Below, piece after piece: positions 46,345 through 55,727 of a stretch of 64,000 bases of DNA. Position 1 is the first letter of the stretch. Each line of letters opens with the position of its first letter. The position numbers and the translations under genes were made by a program. The notes below the pieces were generated by a model. It saw nothing but the letters and a program-made list of their open reading frames with translations. It made no database searches and was not told the origin of the DNA. Source of the DNA: Aureispira sp. CCB-E (GTDB lineage: Bacteria > Bacteroidota > Bacteroidia > Chitinophagales > Saprospiraceae). Location of the stretch: assembly GCF_031326345.1 (NCBI RefSeq), contig NZ_CP133671.1:4650001-4714000 (forward strand). Direction: 5' to 3'.

Positions 46345-46438
46345 AGAGCAGAGATACACCAGCTGCTACGACCACCTACCCTTGCTTGCGTTAACACCTG
46401 GGGGATTTAATGGGAGCTTGCCATGTACCTCCAACTCC
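46345..46438 (-). ncRNA. ffs: SRP RNA (4.5S-type), copy 2
   Basis: A near-identical copy of the first SRP RNA (45927-46020), offset by 418 bp. It differs at a few outer-stem positions (e.g. GGAGGTACATGGC instead of GGAGATGCATGGC), while the apical core and UAAC tetraloop are unchanged. It has its own promoter and terminator, so both may be expressed. The duplication covers about 160 bp, terminator to promoter. Confidence 0.85.
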
Positions 46439-46442
46439 GATG

Positions 46443-46474
46443 CAAATATAAAACGCTTTTTTAGTTTTCACAAG
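46443..46474 (-). promoter_or_regulatory. Promoter of SRP RNA copy 2
   Basis: Minus-strand CTTG (46471-46474), 20 nt, TATATTTG (46443-46450); intact -7 box. Confidence 0.8.
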
Positions 46475-46565
46475 CTTTTTCTAGAAATAAATTCAAGGCA
46501 ACTTGCAACAAACTGACTATCAATCTTATTATTTTTTCTTTTTTTTGAAAAAAGTGAATCCCTTT

Positions 46566-47324
46566 CTAAAAGGTAGCTCCAACCCTTAATGTTAGAGCAA
46601 ATAATGTCGTCCGCTCTCCTCCAAAACCAGTTGTTCTACCCATTTGTATTAAATAACCTAGATCTAATGTTGTATGTCCTTTTCGAGTGGAAGGAAAACG
46701 AACTCCAATTGCAGGATGAAGATGTAACCCTCCACTTGTACTCCCATTTCCATTTATTCCAGATAATGAATTTAAAGATAATCCATAGCCAATATTCATG
46801 TCGTAATAAGGACTCACCGATTTTTCCATCAAATAGCCTCTAAAATTAGCGCAGATCGGTACCGTGCCATCTGCTCCTGCTGCTAAGAACCCAATATGAA
46901 GTCCTACTCCAAACAGTTTATGAAACTTGTACCCGACGGAATATTCTAATTTAAACCCTAATAAATTAAACACACTAAAAAAACCTGGTCCTGTAAAAGG
47001 TGCTGGAATCACATTGCTCCCTGCAAAAGAATGATACCATCCCCTACTTTGGGGCACGTGCAATGTTCTAGGTTTTTCAACAGGCTGAACTTCATTCGTA
47101 CTTTTTTCTTTTTCTATTTTTAAAATCGTTGAGCTTGGATACACTAGTATACTTCCTCCTCTTACCTGTATTTTAATCTCACTTTTAGGAGTATATTCCA
47201 AAATTTGACCTCGAAGTATTGAGCCATCTTTAAAGTAAACGACATCTTCTGTAGTAGTTTGCCCTAAAACAGCGCCAAAACTTAGGCAGATTAGTAACAA
47301 ACTAATAAAAATTTTATCTTTCAT
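46566..47324 (-). CDS. Outer-membrane protein, paralogue 3 of tandem trio
   Basis: A 252-residue protein with a signal peptide (MKDKIFISLLLICLSFGAVLG). An N-terminal domain ~24-75 reads DVVYFKDGSILRGQILEYTPKSEIKIQVRGG-type, shared with the two upstream genes; it is a small beta domain recurring in Bacteroidota. The remainder (~85-252) is beta-barrel-like, with alternating strands (GFKLEYSVGYKF, GVGLHIGFLA, YYDMNIGYGLSL, LHLHPAIGVRFPS, TLDLGYLIQMG) and a terminal phenylalanine-containing strand LTLRVGATF, as in outer membrane proteins. It is the last of three consecutive genes on the minus strand, with 52 bp from its neighbour. Function unknown. Confidence 0.82.
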   Translation of the reverse strand: MKDKIFISLLLICLSFGAVLGQTTTEDVVYFKDGSILRGQILEYTPKSEIKIQVRGGSILVYPSSTILKIEKEKSTNEVQPVEKPRTLHVPQSRGWYHSFAGSNVIPAPFTGPGFFSVFNLLGFKLEYSVGYKFHKLFGVGLHIGFLAAGADGTVPICANFRGYLMEKSVSPYYDMNIGYGLSLNSLSGINGNGSTSGGLHLHPAIGVRFPSTRKGHTTLDLGYLIQMGRTTGFGGERTTLFALTLRVGATF

Positions 47325-47376
47325 GTATTGTATTATTTGTGTTTTACCTGAGAATCATTACTGGAGTTTTGGAGGC

Positions 47377-48102
47377 TTAAAAAGTAACACCTACCTTAGT
47401 TGTAAGCGCGTAGACACTGTACTCATGGACTCCACCCATTTGTATCATATAGCCTAAGCTTAATGTAGCATGCCCTTTTCTGGTAGAAGCAAACCGTACT
47501 CCTATTGATGGATGCACATGCAGCCCACCTTTTCTAGTCCCTACAGTAGTCAATCCATTCAAACTAACACCATAGCCTACATTCATATTATAAAATACAT
47601 TAGTAGAAGTTTTTAGGAAATAGCCTCTTAAATTAACACAAATGGGGGCAAAAGCTTCAAAACTAGGAACAAGCAACCCAACACTAGTCCCAACACCAAA
47701 ATAGCGATTAAATTGATGCCCCCATGTATAATCTACCATCGCCCCAAAAGGCAAATTCCAAATGCCAACACTACCTCTAGCATACACCTTAAAAGTCGTC
47801 CCGAATGCAATGGAGTGATACCAACCTGTTTCTTTTAAATGCAAAGGACGTTCGCTATTATCTGTCTGATACGCTCTTTTGAGCTTCGTTTTTTCAATTT
47901 TAGTAACTTCTGAGCTCTTGTAAACAATTAGGCTTCCCCCTCTTATTTTTATCTTAATTTTGTCTTTGGGATCATAATGGACGATTTCACCTTGTATAAT
48001 TGTTCCATCTTTTAAATGAACAACATCTTCTCTAATTTCCTGCCCTATTACAGTTGATGTTAAAAACATCAATGCTATAACTATATATATTCTATAAATC
48101 AT
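47377..48102 (-). CDS. Outer-membrane protein, paralogue 2 of tandem trio
   Basis: A 241-residue protein with a signal peptide (MIYRIYIVIALMFLTSTVIG), the same N-terminal beta domain (EDVVHLKDGTIIQGEIVHYD, IKIRGGSLIVYKSSEV) and a barrel-like C-terminus ending LTTKVGVTF. It shares LHVHPSIGVRFASTRKGHATLSLGYMIQMG with the flanking paralogues. Spacing is 52 bp to the next gene and 68 bp from the preceding one, so an operon is likely. The triplet probably arose by tandem duplication with divergence. Function unknown. Confidence 0.82.
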   Translation of the reverse strand: MIYRIYIVIALMFLTSTVIGQEIREDVVHLKDGTIIQGEIVHYDPKDKIKIKIRGGSLIVYKSSEVTKIEKTKLKRAYQTDNSERPLHLKETGWYHSIAFGTTFKVYARGSVGIWNLPFGAMVDYTWGHQFNRYFGVGTSVGLLVPSFEAFAPICVNLRGYFLKTSTNVFYNMNVGYGVSLNGLTTVGTRKGGLHVHPSIGVRFASTRKGHATLSLGYMIQMGGVHEYSVYALTTKVGVTF

Positions 48103-48170
48103 TCATCTTATTTTTATGGTCTGAATAATAGTAGCTTGCTGCGAGCTTAATGATGTTTTAATAAAACAAC

Positions 48171-48953
48171 TTAGAATGTAACACCAACACGAAGAGAAGG
48201 TCTATAGATGGTTCTTTTCTCAAAAATTGAATTATTATTCCAATCGCGATATTGAGCACTTGAGAATTGTATCACATATCCGAAATCTAAAAATACGTGC
48301 GTTTGTCTAGTAGAAGGTAAACGAACTCCAATAGAAGGTCTGAGATATAAGCCCCCTTCTGCAGCTTCCATTCTCCCCAAGCCATTTGAAGCCAAAGGAT
48401 TAACAACACCAATTCCATATCCGACATTAATATCGTAAAATAAACTAGCCGTAGACTTCATAAAATTTCCTCGAATATTGGCAAAAACAGGGACAAAAGT
48501 TGGACCTCCTAAATTCATCATTCCAACACCTCCACCGACACCAAGCAACCGATGAAAATACCACCCAACAGCTCCTTTCAAGCTAATCCCAGGAGTCGGT
48601 TCTCCCCAATCACTTAATCCTCCTAGTGTTCCTACTGCTACGGTTCCATAAATCCCTGTATTGGGCACTTTATGATTAGGTCGTTTCTTTTTCTTTACTT
48701 CTAATACAATTTTTGCCGTCTCTTTTTCTATCTTAACTACTTCTGAGCTCTTGTAGACCAAGACACTTCCTCCATAAATTTCAATCTTGATATTACCATT
48801 AGGGTCGTATTCTATTACTTGACCTCTTATGACACTCCCATTTTCCATGTAAACAACATCTTCTTTTGCCTCTTGTGCCCAAGTATTGACAGTTGTCAAA
48901 CATACTAAAACAACAACACTTAATAAAGAGCAGATTAACTTTTTGTAGTTCAT
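48171..48953 (-). CDS. Outer-membrane protein, paralogue 1 of tandem trio
   Basis: A 260-residue protein with signal peptide (MNYKKLICSLLSVVVLVCL...QA), the EDVVYMENGSVIRGQVIEYD domain and a beta-barrel-like rest (LRPSIGVRLPSTRQTHVFLDFGYVIQF) ending LRVGVTF. It is the most divergent and first of the three paralogues. The 49-bp stretch after its start to 49000 shows no clear promoter; the region 48954-49316 holds a dispersed repeat copy. Function unknown. Confidence 0.82.
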   Translation of the reverse strand: MNYKKLICSLLSVVVLVCLTTVNTWAQEAKEDVVYMENGSVIRGQVIEYDPNGNIKIEIYGGSVLVYKSSEVVKIEKETAKIVLEVKKKKRPNHKVPNTGIYGTVAVGTLGGLSDWGEPTPGISLKGAVGWYFHRLLGVGGGVGMMNLGGPTFVPVFANIRGNFMKSTASLFYDINVGYGIGVVNPLASNGLGRMEAAEGGLYLRPSIGVRLPSTRQTHVFLDFGYVIQFSSAQYRDWNNNSIFEKRTIYRPSLRVGVTF

Positions 48954-49080
48954 TTATTCAAGTTTTGATTTAAAAATTAACAGGTAGATAAAACGGCTCT
49001 ACCTGTTAAATATATGTCGATATATTTTATTAATACTTTGTATTTTTTTTACAAAAAAACACAAAGTACCTTTACATCAA

Positions 49081-49145
49081 TTTACTTCGTACGTGCTACG
49101 CTTTTAATTAGTTGCGCTGCTCTTACGTGGTTTCCACGAAGTAAA
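49081..49145 (-). repeat. Dispersed palindromic repeat, inverted copy
   Basis: The reverse complement reads CCACGTAAGAGCAGCGCAAC then TAATTAAAAG and CACGTACGAAGTAAA, matching 23241-23291 base for base in most positions. Ends TTTACTTCGT (49081-49090) and ACGAAGTAAA (49136-49145) form a 10-bp inverted repeat. Confidence 0.75.
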
Positions 49146-49316
49146 GTTTTATAATAGCTTACAAAATTATTATCTATAGCGCAAGACCATTTTTCTGTAT
49201 AAGTGCAATTGGCGCCATTAATAGAAATGTCACTAAATTGGTTTGTTGCATCCAACAGAAAGTAAAATTAGGTCTTAGTTTCTTTGCAAACTATTAGCAA
49301 CCTCTTAACAATCTAT

Positions 49317-50609
49317 CTATTTGTTAACAGGAATGTGACTAAGCAATTCTAAAGATGCTGGATTCGCTGTATTGTATTGATAGAAACCATCTTTTCCAAT
49401 CACCATAACTGCGTTTGCTCTAGGAATTGTGATAGCGTCATATGCTGGGAATGAATTATCATGGAACAATTGATTTTGCCCAATAGCATTTTTATCAGCA
49501 ACATCAAATACCTTCAATCCATCAGAACCATCGCACAAATACAATTTATCATCATTTACGGTCAAGCCATGAGGATTGTGCATGTTTGTTGAACTAACAA
49601 GTGTTGGATTGGTGATATTCGTAATATCTACTACGTCCAATTGGTTGCTAAAGCCTTGGCAATTTGTTCCACTACGCAATGTTACATAAGCAAAATTTCC
49701 GTCAACAAAAACAGGATCACAAACATCTGCATGTATAAACTCGCTTAGGTAAGTTGGATTTTGTGGATTGCTGTTGTCATAAATAAACATTCCTGTGTTG
49801 CTACCAATAAACAATTTGTCTTGGTAAGGGAAAATTGTTTCGATACCCCAACCCATTCCTACTGTTACTTGATTTACACGAGTAGGATCTTCTGAATTAG
49901 AAATATCAAAAATATGCATATCTTGGTTGTCTACAACATACAAATGCTGTCCATTGATGCCAAAACGTGCCATCGACCCACCAATACCAATTGCTTCACG
50001 ACCAGCACCACCTACATTAGCCGATACACCTGCATTGTTGACTCCATTATTAGCCATCATATCAATATTTTGCATACCTCCCCATTGATTTCCTTGCATA
50101 GTACTATGATCATCACAACGAACTTCTTCTGTTACTTCTTCGCTGTTGTATGCTACCAATATCCCCAATTCTGGGTCTGTTCCATAATCTGGAAAAGCAT
50201 TCGGCACACGCTTTTTCAAACGAGCATTTTGAATATTAGACACATCAATTGCCAATAAATCAATGTAGTTGTCAGCATACAATGTATTTCCACTCATAGC
50301 AATATCTATATTACCAGGAATAGAAATAAAAGCCAACTTGTTGGGAGAACTTGGATTGGCATTATCAATGACATGAACACCTTCTCCTTTTTCATTAATC
50401 AGAATTAAATTACCATATAGATAAATTTTTCCAGGATTCTTTAAATCTCTTGCAGGTTCTACGGTCGGATCGACACGAATTTCTTCCAAAGTTTTATACA
50501 CTGGTGTATGTTTAGTGTATGTCATAACTCTGGTGCAGTCGTCCTTGACGCAGCTAGCCATTAAAAATAGCATCGCTACTGCTGCAAAAAACACATTTCT
50601 TTTGTACAT
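49317..50609 (-). CDS. LVIVD-repeat lipoprotein
   Basis: A 430-residue predicted lipoprotein with lipobox near residue 20 (FLMASC). LVIVD-type repeats run through it: KIYLYGNLILINEKGEGVHV, IDIAMSGNTLYADNYIDLLAIDV, GQHLYVVDNQDMHIFDISN, DKLFIGSNTGMFIYDNS, NFAYVTLRSG, NQLDVVDITN, DKLYLCDGSDGLKVFDVAD. These form a beta-propeller-like surface. It lies just upstream of a paralogue on the same strand, with no intervening genes. Membrane anchored; ligand unknown. A tract of non-repeat sequence (about 130-200) is glutamine and asparagine rich. Confidence 0.88.
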   Translation of the reverse strand: MYKRNVFFAAVAMLFLMASCVKDDCTRVMTYTKHTPVYKTLEEIRVDPTVEPARDLKNPGKIYLYGNLILINEKGEGVHVIDNANPSSPNKLAFISIPGNIDIAMSGNTLYADNYIDLLAIDVSNIQNARLKKRVPNAFPDYGTDPELGILVAYNSEEVTEEVRCDDHSTMQGNQWGGMQNIDMMANNGVNNAGVSANVGGAGREAIGIGGSMARFGINGQHLYVVDNQDMHIFDISNSEDPTRVNQVTVGMGWGIETIFPYQDKLFIGSNTGMFIYDNSNPQNPTYLSEFIHADVCDPVFVDGNFAYVTLRSGTNCQGFSNQLDVVDITNITNPTLVSSTNMHNPHGLTVNDDKLYLCDGSDGLKVFDVADKNAIGQNQLFHDNSFPAYDAITIPRANAVMVIGKDGFYQYNTANPASLELLSHIPVNK

Positions 50610-50860
50610 AATTTAACTAAGTTTTGTGTGGTTATGAAAATAAATTATAAAGTAAAATTGGGTGCATCTTCCTAAAAATAATTCAGTAACTTCAATATTT
50701 GGTTCGTCCTAACAAACGGAACTCAAGGAATATCTGCTTACTAAATATTAAATTTTAACATAAAAATTTTGTTAAAATCTAACATAACTCTAACATCATT
50801 TACTTAACCGTATGAAAAAAAGACTACCCTCCTTTTTTTCTTATTTTTCTTTATATAAAT

Positions 50861-50894
50861 AAAAAAAACCTTGCAGCTATTGCCACAAGGTTTT
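50861..50894 (-). terminator. Terminator of the upstream LVIVD gene
   Basis: Minus strand AACCTTG-loop-CAAGGTT followed by a run of T (50861-50868 are A on plus), after the gene ending at 50939. Confidence 0.8.
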
Positions 50895-50938
50895 CATAAT
50901 TTACTATTTAACAACAAATTACACAAACAGTTGCTATC

Positions 50939-52132
50939 TTAAGCTTCTATTGTAATTTCGCTAATACGTTCTATATTGCTTGGATCCATTGCATCATATT
51001 GGAAGATTCCATCTTTGCCAACAACGATAAGAGTGCCATTGTCAGGATTTGGAATAACATCGTATGCTTTGCGAATATTTCTATCCGCATCTTTCAAATT
51101 GTCCAAGATATTAGTTTTATCTGTCACATCATACACTTTTAATCCTTGGTTTCCATCACACAAATACAATGTATTTTCTTGAACACTCAATCCATGTGGG
51201 TTGTGCATTTGGAAATTTTTCACCAAAGTTGGGTTTTTAATGTCAGAAATATCTACAACATCCAACTGATTAATCGCACGATCACAAGGACCTCCACTAC
51301 GCAAAGTTACATAAGCATGGTTGCCAGCAACAACAACAGGATCACAAGCTACAGCATGCTCAAACTTACTCAAGAAGCGAGGAGCCGAAGGATCAGAATT
51401 GTCATAAATATACATTCCTTCTGTTCCACCAATAAACAATTGACCTTCATGTGGGAAAATCGTTTCTACATTAAAATCCATTGCAATTTCGTTCACTTTC
51501 TTAGGATTGTCAACCGTTGTAATATCGTAGACAACCATATTGTTGCCATCCAAAACATACAAATTGTTATCAACAATTGTAAAACGCGCCATAGACCCCC
51601 CAGTACCTACTGGGTTTCCAGCGCTTGATGGTGTTCCATTAGAGACTGCTTGAAATTGAGTTGCTCTCATTCCACTCATTGGCTCTACTCCATTGTTCAT
51701 CGCCAAAAGCTGTTCTCTACGTTGTTTTTCAAATACTTTAAAAGCATTTTTTACACGTTTAATTTCACCAGTTTTGGTATTTAAAGCAACTAAGTCCATG
51801 TAATTATCAGCATAAATTACATCTCCTTTTACAGCTACGTCAATATTACCAGGAATTTTAATAAAACCAACTTTTTTAGGTTCTGCTGGATTTTCATTAT
51901 AAACCATATGAATCCCTTTACCCATTTCATTAATCAAAATCATATCATCTTTGACATAAATTTTGCCGGGGTTGGTCAATTTTTGAGCAGATTGCAATTC
52001 AATAGATTGCTCACGCATCTCTGCCGATGATTGATAACTTAGTGTATCTTCTGAATTGGTGTCATTGCAACCAATTAATAAGGAACTTGCAATCAATGCT
52101 GCTCCAAATATAAACATTCTATTCATGTTCAT
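50939..52132 (-). CDS. LVIVD-repeat lipoprotein, paralogue
   Basis: A 397-residue predicted lipoprotein (FIFGAALIASSLLIGC, lipid-attached cysteine near residue 22). It shares the repeat pattern of its downstream neighbour: KIYVKDDMILINEMGKGIHM, GNIDVAVKGDVIYADNYMDL, NNLYVLDGNNMVVYDI, GQLFIGGTEGMYIYDNSD, NHAYVTLRSGG, NTLYLCDGNQGLKVYDV. Each of the pair has its own transcription unit, separated by 329 bp including a terminator. It probably arose by duplication. Role unknown; such lipoproteins often sit at the outer membrane. Confidence 0.88.
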   Translation of the reverse strand: MNMNRMFIFGAALIASSLLIGCNDTNSEDTLSYQSSAEMREQSIELQSAQKLTNPGKIYVKDDMILINEMGKGIHMVYNENPAEPKKVGFIKIPGNIDVAVKGDVIYADNYMDLVALNTKTGEIKRVKNAFKVFEKQRREQLLAMNNGVEPMSGMRATQFQAVSNGTPSSAGNPVGTGGSMARFTIVDNNLYVLDGNNMVVYDITTVDNPKKVNEIAMDFNVETIFPHEGQLFIGGTEGMYIYDNSDPSAPRFLSKFEHAVACDPVVVAGNHAYVTLRSGGPCDRAINQLDVVDISDIKNPTLVKNFQMHNPHGLSVQENTLYLCDGNQGLKVYDVTDKTNILDNLKDADRNIRKAYDVIPNPDNGTLIVVGKDGIFQYDAMDPSNIERISEITIEA

Positions 52133-52528
52133 GCTGAGTTTTATTATTTGTTAGTAAACAAAATTTTGTTTATTTTAATACAAGCTAATATGATGATTAA
52201 AGCTTGATTTATTTTTTCTTCAGTGATTTTTAACAAACACTACTATTGAGTATAGCTTTCTTTTATTGAATAGTTAGTTAATCTTTTGAAGAATTGCCTT
52301 TTATGCTCTCAAAAATAGTTTTGTGTACAAACCATACTATAAATATACGCATTTTTATCCAAAAGGATTCTCTTTTACTTAAGATATTCTATTAACATTT
52401 TTTGCTAACTTCATCTTTTTTAAGTTGTTAGAAGATCAAACTACAAAAACACTTACAAAGTAGAGCTTTTAGATTAACAGTACAACTCTATCTACCTACT
52501 AAAAGTTTCCTTTTTACAGACTTTAACA

Positions 52529-53124
52529 CTAAAGCCCTTGCTGCACTTCTGTTTTCCAGCCTCTTTTTTCGATTGTTCTAACATTTGTTTTGTTTTTTAA
52601 TGTTTGCAAATAAGTAGCTAGATGCAAGAGTTCATCATCTTCACTATTGCCTGTGTATTCAGTTGGATAAATTGCATTCCCATAACTATTTTGTACTTTT
52701 TCTGGAGAGTCATCTACAATCAATATACGCTCCAATCTAAAGCCCTGCCGCTTTACTTTTTGCAACGGTTTTAGATAAAAAAAGGCGTTTCATAATCCGA
52801 CAAATATCGACCATAATCTTTGGAAAATCGTTTTGATCGGTAGACACACCGCTTCCGCCCCCAAACAAACTCCAAAGGATAATCTTTAGGAAAAATATGA
52901 TCAACGATTTTTTGCACATAATCCTCCGAAGCAGATGACCAAACTGCTATTAAAAAATCATCTCTAATCTGCTTCAAAAAATCATTCAAATAAGGACGCA
53001 AATAAACATAGAAATGGAATGCTTTAAATGCTTCTTTACGCTCTAAAGGTGTTTCTCTAGCATGAATTAAGGTTTCATCTAAATCTAATATTAATAAGGT
53101 TTTGTTTTTATTTCTAGCCTCCAT
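52529..53124 (-). pseudogene. FCP1/NIF-like HAD phosphatase, frameshifted
   Basis: Two adjacent minus-strand frames together encode one NIF/FCP1-like HAD phosphatase. The first (53124-52771) has the nucleophile motif LILDLDETLIHARE, DFLIAVWSSASEDY and YVYLRPYLNDFL. The second continues with YLKPLQKVKRQGFRLERILIVDDSPEKVQ and VVDDSPE-type aspartates, ending near 52529. They join if the 7-A run at 52777-52783 (T on the minus strand) is read as eight. The gap could be a true mutation, a slippage site or an assembly error in the homopolymer. If intact, it would be a ~200-residue phosphatase. Confidence 0.8.
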
Positions 53125-53350
53125 GTTGACAAGTGTGTTTCAATTTGATCAAGCTTATAAACAGATCAATAGTACTTTGAGAAGTTTCTCAAGCAATTTC
53201 CTATCAAGGCGATTATTTACATTACGCCAATCGCTAAAATTACTAGGTTAATCATTCTGATATCGTTCCTTTGAACCTTTAGAAAACAGATTGCTTCCTT
53301 CTTAAGTTCACTTTAATACAACTTTCACCCCCTCTAACTAAAAACAACTC

Positions 53351-54481
53351 TTATTGATTTAATTGATAAGGATTCTTATTTTTATCCCAAGTAAGAATTG
53401 TACTATCTCGTACCAACATAGGATGCTCTGGAACAGCTTTATAATAAGGCTCTCCTACATTAAATCCCCTCGATTCTAACTCCAAAGTACCATCACTTAA
53501 GACATTAATGATGGTATAACCAAAAAATTGAGCTGGTCCTGGGCTCCCACCATTGCCAGCAATAATTTGATAAGTTCCATCTCCATTGGGTTGTTCTCTA
53601 TTATAATCATGTACATGAGCAGATAACATCGCAACCACACGCGATTGATATAACAAAGGCCATAATTTAGGTCCATCTGGAAATCCTTTGTGTCCTGTTT
53701 GCGGTTTGCCATCAACATAATAAGGCTTGTGACCTAAAACAAAAACATGTTCAATGGTAGGATCTGCTTGGAGTGCCTTTATCTTTTTTTCTATCCAATC
53801 TAATGGAATCATCCCCTCTAAACCATATGGAGCTTGCTCAGTTGGAGCATTATAGGTGTCGGTATTCATGACAACAAAACCTAAATTATTTCGAACAAAA
53901 GAGAAGGTTGCTTGATTATTGATGCTATCCGTTCCTGTTACATGCTCACAATCCAGTGGTATAAATGGGCTCATATGCTTCATCCATAACTCTGTTGCTC
54001 CTTTCAAAGGCCACTCATCGTGTTCAGGATCTCCATGATCGGCATACGTTAACATTTCATGGTTGCCAGGTACTGCAACCAGTTCAATACCTGATTCACT
54101 AATTTTACTAAATGTAGTATCCTTAAACAGCTGAACCCAAGCTTCCAATTGATTGTCTAGCTTTTCTGTTGTCGATTCGCCTAGAACTAAGTCTCCCAAA
54201 AAAAAGAATAAGTCTGGTTGATGTTCTAATTCTAAAATATCATCATAAATTCGTTGCAAAGCGGCTAAATTTGCGGTTGACGCATCCGTGGCATTGGGAT
54301 TTTTTTCATCTGAACGGTTTACTCGATTGCACCCTACAAATACAAAACTAGAAACAATGGTTGTTGACAATGTATCTTCCTTTGTCTCTGTTGGTGCGAC
54401 CACACGGTTTTCAGTTGGATTGTCTACTTGATTGCAACTTATTATACAAGCTAATAAACATAAATAGAGTACGTTTTTCAT
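53351..54481 (-). CDS. Calcineurin-like metallophosphoesterase lipoprotein
   Basis: A 376-residue predicted lipoprotein with MKNVLYLCLLACIISCNQ and a lipobox (IISC). The metallophosphoesterase fold shows FFFLGDLVLGES, VPGNHEM, GHKPYYV and LSAHVHDYNRE; metal-binding aspartates and histidines are present (D in GD, N and H in GNH, H in GHK, and HVH). A phosphodiesterase or phosphatase acting outside the cytoplasm is likely; substrate unknown. The gap before the next gene (54482-54624) contains no clear element. Confidence 0.9.
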   Translation of the reverse strand: MKNVLYLCLLACIISCNQVDNPTENRVVAPTETKEDTLSTTIVSSFVFVGCNRVNRSDEKNPNATDASTANLAALQRIYDDILELEHQPDLFFFLGDLVLGESTTEKLDNQLEAWVQLFKDTTFSKISESGIELVAVPGNHEMLTYADHGDPEHDEWPLKGATELWMKHMSPFIPLDCEHVTGTDSINNQATFSFVRNNLGFVVMNTDTYNAPTEQAPYGLEGMIPLDWIEKKIKALQADPTIEHVFVLGHKPYYVDGKPQTGHKGFPDGPKLWPLLYQSRVVAMLSAHVHDYNREQPNGDGTYQIIAGNGGSPGPAQFFGYTIINVLSDGTLELESRGFNVGEPYYKAVPEHPMLVRDSTILTWDKNKNPYQLNQ

Positions 54482-54624
54482 AGGACAACTTTTTTAATTA
54501 GAAAAAATACCGAAGTGCAAGTATGATAACCTACTACACAACTATATCTTATAAATATATAAAATCTACCCTATGACTAAAAACAAAGTCTGCCGTTTTA
54601 GTTATTTACCAATGCTTATTTTCT

Positions 54625-55533
54625 TTACCTTTTATATTTAATCAAATACAATTTGGTTCGATTATCCGTTCCCTTATAAGACTCTTGCCGTATTTTTTGC
54701 CCTTTATTATTATACTTAGAAACTTGTTTTCCATTGATATGCTTATTGGTATAGTAAACTTCCTCTACTTTCCTCAATTGACCATTGCAGTGATAAACAT
54801 ACGTTTTTAAATAGCTTCTTGGATTTTGATAAGGGGCTAATTGAGTGGAGTACTCTTCGACTAGAAGACCTTTTTTATTATAAGTATATGTCGCTTTTTT
54901 TATTTCTTCTCCAGCAGCGTTAATTGTCCAACGAGTAGTTAAACGATTGTTTTTGTAGACTAGAGAATCTGTTTCAAACACTACTTTGGTTGTTACAGCT
55001 GCTCCCTTTTCCAGATTATGCGATGCCGTTTTAATAAGTTGTTTTTTATCATTATAAAAATAATTATAATAAGCACACCAATCATGATTGTTAAAAGGAG
55101 CTAAACAATCTTTGCACCGAATCAAATCTCCATCATCATCATAGGTATACACTACGTGCATATCATTTTGTCGATCTACGACATAATAACGGAGTTTTTG
55201 TTCTGGAGTAAATGCATAAGTCACAATACTCGAATCTTCTAAATTGATTCCTGTTGCGGTTCCATCTTGTTGGTAATTGATCTCAATATTATACATTAGT
55301 TGGGGATAATCAACGTACATCATATCTTTAACCAATCTTCCCTGTTCGTATTTCTGATATTGCCGAAGTTTTAAGTCACTACTTTTTCCTGATTCACTCC
55401 CATACACCCTTTTTTCTTTGCAAGTTTCAAGCAAATGTATTCCTGAGCCTTCTTGTATTGCTATCCATCTAGTATAAGCATCTTGAGCATAAATAAAAGT
55501 AGGAAGAAGAAAAAGAAATATCAATATTTTCAT
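54625..55533 (-). CDS. Secreted protein with YD-like repeat strands
   Basis: A 302-residue protein with signal peptide MKILIFLFLLPTFIYAQ. Repeating beta strands, such as VVYTYDDDGDLIRCKDCL, YNYFYNDKKQLIKTA, ATYTYNKKGLLVEEYS, KTYVYHCNGQLRKVEEVYY and VSKYNNKGQKIRQES, resemble YD/RHS-like or toxin-wrapping repeats in miniature. No catalytic motif or C-terminal toxin domain, and no membrane or T9SS domain, is present. Likely a small periplasmic or surface repeat protein. Its function is unknown. Confidence 0.75.
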   Translation of the reverse strand: MKILIFLFLLPTFIYAQDAYTRWIAIQEGSGIHLLETCKEKRVYGSESGKSSDLKLRQYQKYEQGRLVKDMMYVDYPQLMYNIEINYQQDGTATGINLEDSSIVTYAFTPEQKLRYYVVDRQNDMHVVYTYDDDGDLIRCKDCLAPFNNHDWCAYYNYFYNDKKQLIKTASHNLEKGAAVTTKVVFETDSLVYKNNRLTTRWTINAAGEEIKKATYTYNKKGLLVEEYSTQLAPYQNPRSYLKTYVYHCNGQLRKVEEVYYTNKHINGKQVSKYNNKGQKIRQESYKGTDNRTKLYLIKYKR

Positions 55534-55681
55534 TTGATGGTCGTAATTTTCGAGTGAGAATCTGGCGTTAAAACACTAGTCCTTTACTAATTTTTATACA
55601 AAACGTTAGCTTAGTGCTAGTAACATAGCATCAAATGTAAGCTTTCTACCTTTAATAATAGAAAACTTGGTTTTAAAAAAG

Positions 55682-55722
55682 TAGCAATGCTAATTTAAAG
55701 CTAAAAAAAATTAGCATTGCTA
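55682..55722 (-). terminator. Terminator of the DUF1761 gene
   Basis: Perfect 15-bp stem TAGCAATGCTAATTT/AAATTAGCATTGCTA, with T-run on the minus strand past the stem. Confidence 0.9.
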
Positions 55723-55727
55723 TTTAA

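Noticed and set aside
52737-52919. Separate 60-residue ORF within the FCP1-like gene
   Set aside because: It is a third reading frame over the same DNA with no domain; the FCP1 motifs lie in the other two frames.
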